64,000 nucleotides of DNA from Leptospira idonii (GTDB lineage Bacteria > Spirochaetota > Leptospiria > Leptospirales > Leptospiraceae). This document shows, piece after piece, positions 62,926-64,000 of this stretch. The notes under the pieces were generated by a model, which had not been told where the DNA came from, searched no databases, and was given only the letters and a program-made list of their open reading frames with translations. The position numbers and the translations under genes are program-made. Numbering within the stretch: the stretch's first letter is position 1; each line of letters begins with the position of its first letter. Where the stretch lies: positions 66,712 to 130,711 of the forward strand of contig NZ_RQHW01000003.1 in the NCBI RefSeq assembly GCF_004770995.1, given 5' to 3'.

Positions 62926-63381
62926 ATGAGATACTGGCTTTTTAAAACCGAGCCTGATGTATTCTCCATAGACCACCTGGAACGGGAAAAAATCTCGTTC
63001 TGGGAAGGTGTTCGCAACTACCAAGCTAGAAATCATCTCAGAGACGATGTAAAGAAAAAGGATCTCATTCTTTTTTATCACAGTAGCACAAATCCCCTCG
63101 GGATCGCAGGAATTGCGGAAGTGGTAGAAGAAAGACTTCCAGATCCATTTCAATTCGATCCCAAAAGCAAATACTTTGATCCGAAAAGCAAAAAGGAAGA
63201 TCCTCGTTGGTTTGGCGTGAAAATCAAACTTCACAAACGATTTAAAAACTTCGTCACTTTGGATCAAATCAGAGAAACAGAAGGTTTGGAAGATATGATC
63301 GTTATCCGTAAAGGAGGACGACTTTCCATTCAACCTGTTCAAAAATCCGAATTCGATATCATTCTCAAACTAGGTAAATAA
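62926..63381 (+). CDS. EVE-domain protein
   Basis: 151 residues, a complete EVE domain: YWLFKTEPDVFSIDHLER at the start, WEGVRNYQARNHLRDDVKKKDL near 27, LILFYHSSTNPLGIAGIAEV near 45 and DPRWFGVKIKLHKRF near 90. EVE domains (PUA-like, related to human THYN1) bind modified bases in DNA or RNA and are found in many bacteria. It starts 6 bases after ftsH and is likely read from the same transcript. The target here is unknown. Confidence 0.88.
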   Translation: MRYWLFKTEPDVFSIDHLEREKISFWEGVRNYQARNHLRDDVKKKDLILFYHSSTNPLGIAGIAEVVEERLPDPFQFDPKSKYFDPKSKKEDPRWFGVKIKLHKRFKNFVTLDQIRETEGLEDMIVIRKGGRLSIQPVQKSEFDIILKLGK

Positions 63382-63844
63382 ACTTTCCTTTTTCCAACGA
63401 CTGCGTTCCGATACTCCAATCCACCAAACAAAACATACTTATTGCCAGTCGAGTTCGTGTTCCTGCTTTCCTAAGTCGAGATTCGTTCCTAGCTCAATTT
63501 CTCTGTGCTTCCTGCACAGAAGAAATTGCTTCGGCCATCCTTGGCCTTCGCCACCGCTAGAAACTCTCTCTCCCGATTAAGAGTCATTATATGAACATTC
63601 TATTTTATCTTAAGGGCGCCTCGAATGCAATCGATCGCAGTAATTCTATCGTCAGCACGACCCGGCTCTTCGCTCCAATCAAACGAAACAATTTTTCCTA
63701 CGCAACGAAACGGACTTCTTGCGGTGACGGAGGCAAGGATGCCGGAGTTCGGGAGTCGAAACAGGAGGTTTCGCGGCCGAGAGCAAGAAGTCTGTTTCGT
63801 TTGGATTTACGCTGCGATCCGATGGCGCTGGAATAGATTTTTCA
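63382..63844. other. Non-coding structured region before a transposase gene
   Basis: 463 bases without a convincing gene. Structure is dense: an imperfect hairpin at 63491-63530 with core CTGTGC-TTCCT-GCACAG; GGCCA-TCCT-TGGCC at 63533-63546; a long-range inverted repeat of 18 bases with one mismatch (ACGAAACGGACTTCTTGC at 63705-63722 against 63783-63800) enclosing CGAAAC-N5-GTTTCG at 63757-63773. Short frames over 63590-63890 do not resemble proteins. Its position before an integrase-type transposase suggests it may be the left part of an insertion element or an intergenic repeat. Confidence 0.45.
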
Positions 63845-64000
63845 ATGATTATAATCCTACTCATTCTATCTTTTTCCATTCATTATAAACATCGAAACCT
63901 AGTTACAGAAAATCTTTTCCTTAGAACTCAGCTTACTTCCTACAAAAGGAAATTCAAGATTTTTCAACCTTACCCTTCAGATAAAATCAAATTAATTGCA
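63845..64000 (+). CDS. Integrase-type transposase, N-terminal fragment (runs off the window)
   Basis: The frame opens at an ATG at 63845 and stays open to the window end (52 codons). A hydrophobic start (MIIILLILSFSIHYKHRN) is followed by NLFLRTQLTSYKRKFKIFQPY and PSDKIKLIA. The pattern Asn-Leu-x-Leu-Arg-x-Gln-Leu, then Tyr-Lys-Arg and a Pro-x-Asp element, is what I know from the opening of integrase-core (rve/DDE) transposases of the type that begin ENLALRHQL and continue with RPRLRPSDR. The catalytic core would lie beyond the window, so family and completeness cannot be checked. Confidence 0.55.
   Translation, partial: MIIILLILSFSIHYKHRNLVTENLFLRTQLTSYKRKFKIFQPYPSDKIKLIA

Noticed and set aside
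63591..63888. Two overlapping short frames in the structured region before the transposase
   Set aside because: Neither resembles a protein; both read through the long inverted repeat, which explains their open frame better than coding does.

Overview
The window reads as chromosomal DNA of a Leptospira-type spirochaete. The signs are a clear flagellar-coiling protein FcpA homologue, a DUF1564 protein (a family I know only from Leptospira), lipoproteins with relaxed spirochaetal lipoboxes (FSNC, FINC, HNGC), a Maf-type motility glycosyltransferase, and several small or hypothetical proteins of leptospiral style. Base composition looks moderate (low 40s % G+C by eye, not computed). A saprophytic rather than pathogenic lineage is only a guess. 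Most of the window is dense core genome; no rRNA, CRISPR array or prophage was seen.

Layout. 1-12.4 kb is an accessory-looking stretch of single genes in alternating orientation: the end of a DUF2804 protein, a catalase-like lipoprotein, an orphan RND pump, an exported Het-C/phospholipase C-like protein behind two TetR-type palindromes, a membrane-anchored LuxR regulator behind its own palindrome, a decayed bile-acid-type symporter, a DsbA/FrnE oxidoreductase, an Acg-type nitroreductase, a TSUP exporter, small unknowns and a YihY protein. 12.4-18.2 kb holds an ABC-F ATPase, a rhodanese and DAHP synthase on the plus strand, then panB, folK and a DnaC-like ATPase on the minus strand, separated by a cluster of three hairpins. 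18.4-23.5 kb holds fcpA with a strong terminator, a DUF1564 gene and a two-gene FtsX/LolD-like ABC exporter.

23.8-47.6 kb is housekeeping: a small zinc-ribbon gene and leuS; a GHKL ATPase with a tail-anchored partner; thrC; lepB with a PASTA penicillin-binding protein and a Maf glycosyltransferase; an OmpA-domain protein; a degenerate NtrC-type regulator behind prfB; a minus-strand run valS-purD-unknown; and a partner-switching module (unknown helical protein, STAS antagonist, RsbW-like kinase, SpoIIE-like phosphatase with a large extracytoplasmic coiled-coil sensor) whose genes are translationally coupled. 47.9-54.8 kb carries envelope and redox genes: two thioredoxin-fold exported proteins, a flavin monooxygenase, an M23 peptidase lipoprotein, a PilZ-like protein, a SET-domain protein and a subtilisin-like lipoprotein with P-domain.

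54.8-63.4 kb is a long co-directional cluster: FabD/SAT-like acyltransferase, WYL protein, ispE, tRNA-Gln, a uridyltransferase-only GlmU, prs, rplY, pth, ftsH and an EVE-domain gene. After it comes a structured non-coding region and the start of an integrase-type transposase that runs off the window.

The observations most worth a second look are the Pth protein, which has lost its catalytic histidine and three other active-site residues; the NtrC-like regulator, which lacks the GAFTGA loop and Walker B acidic pair; the doubly deleted symporter; the TetR-type operators without a neighbouring TetR gene; and several small genes below the usual size cut-off.
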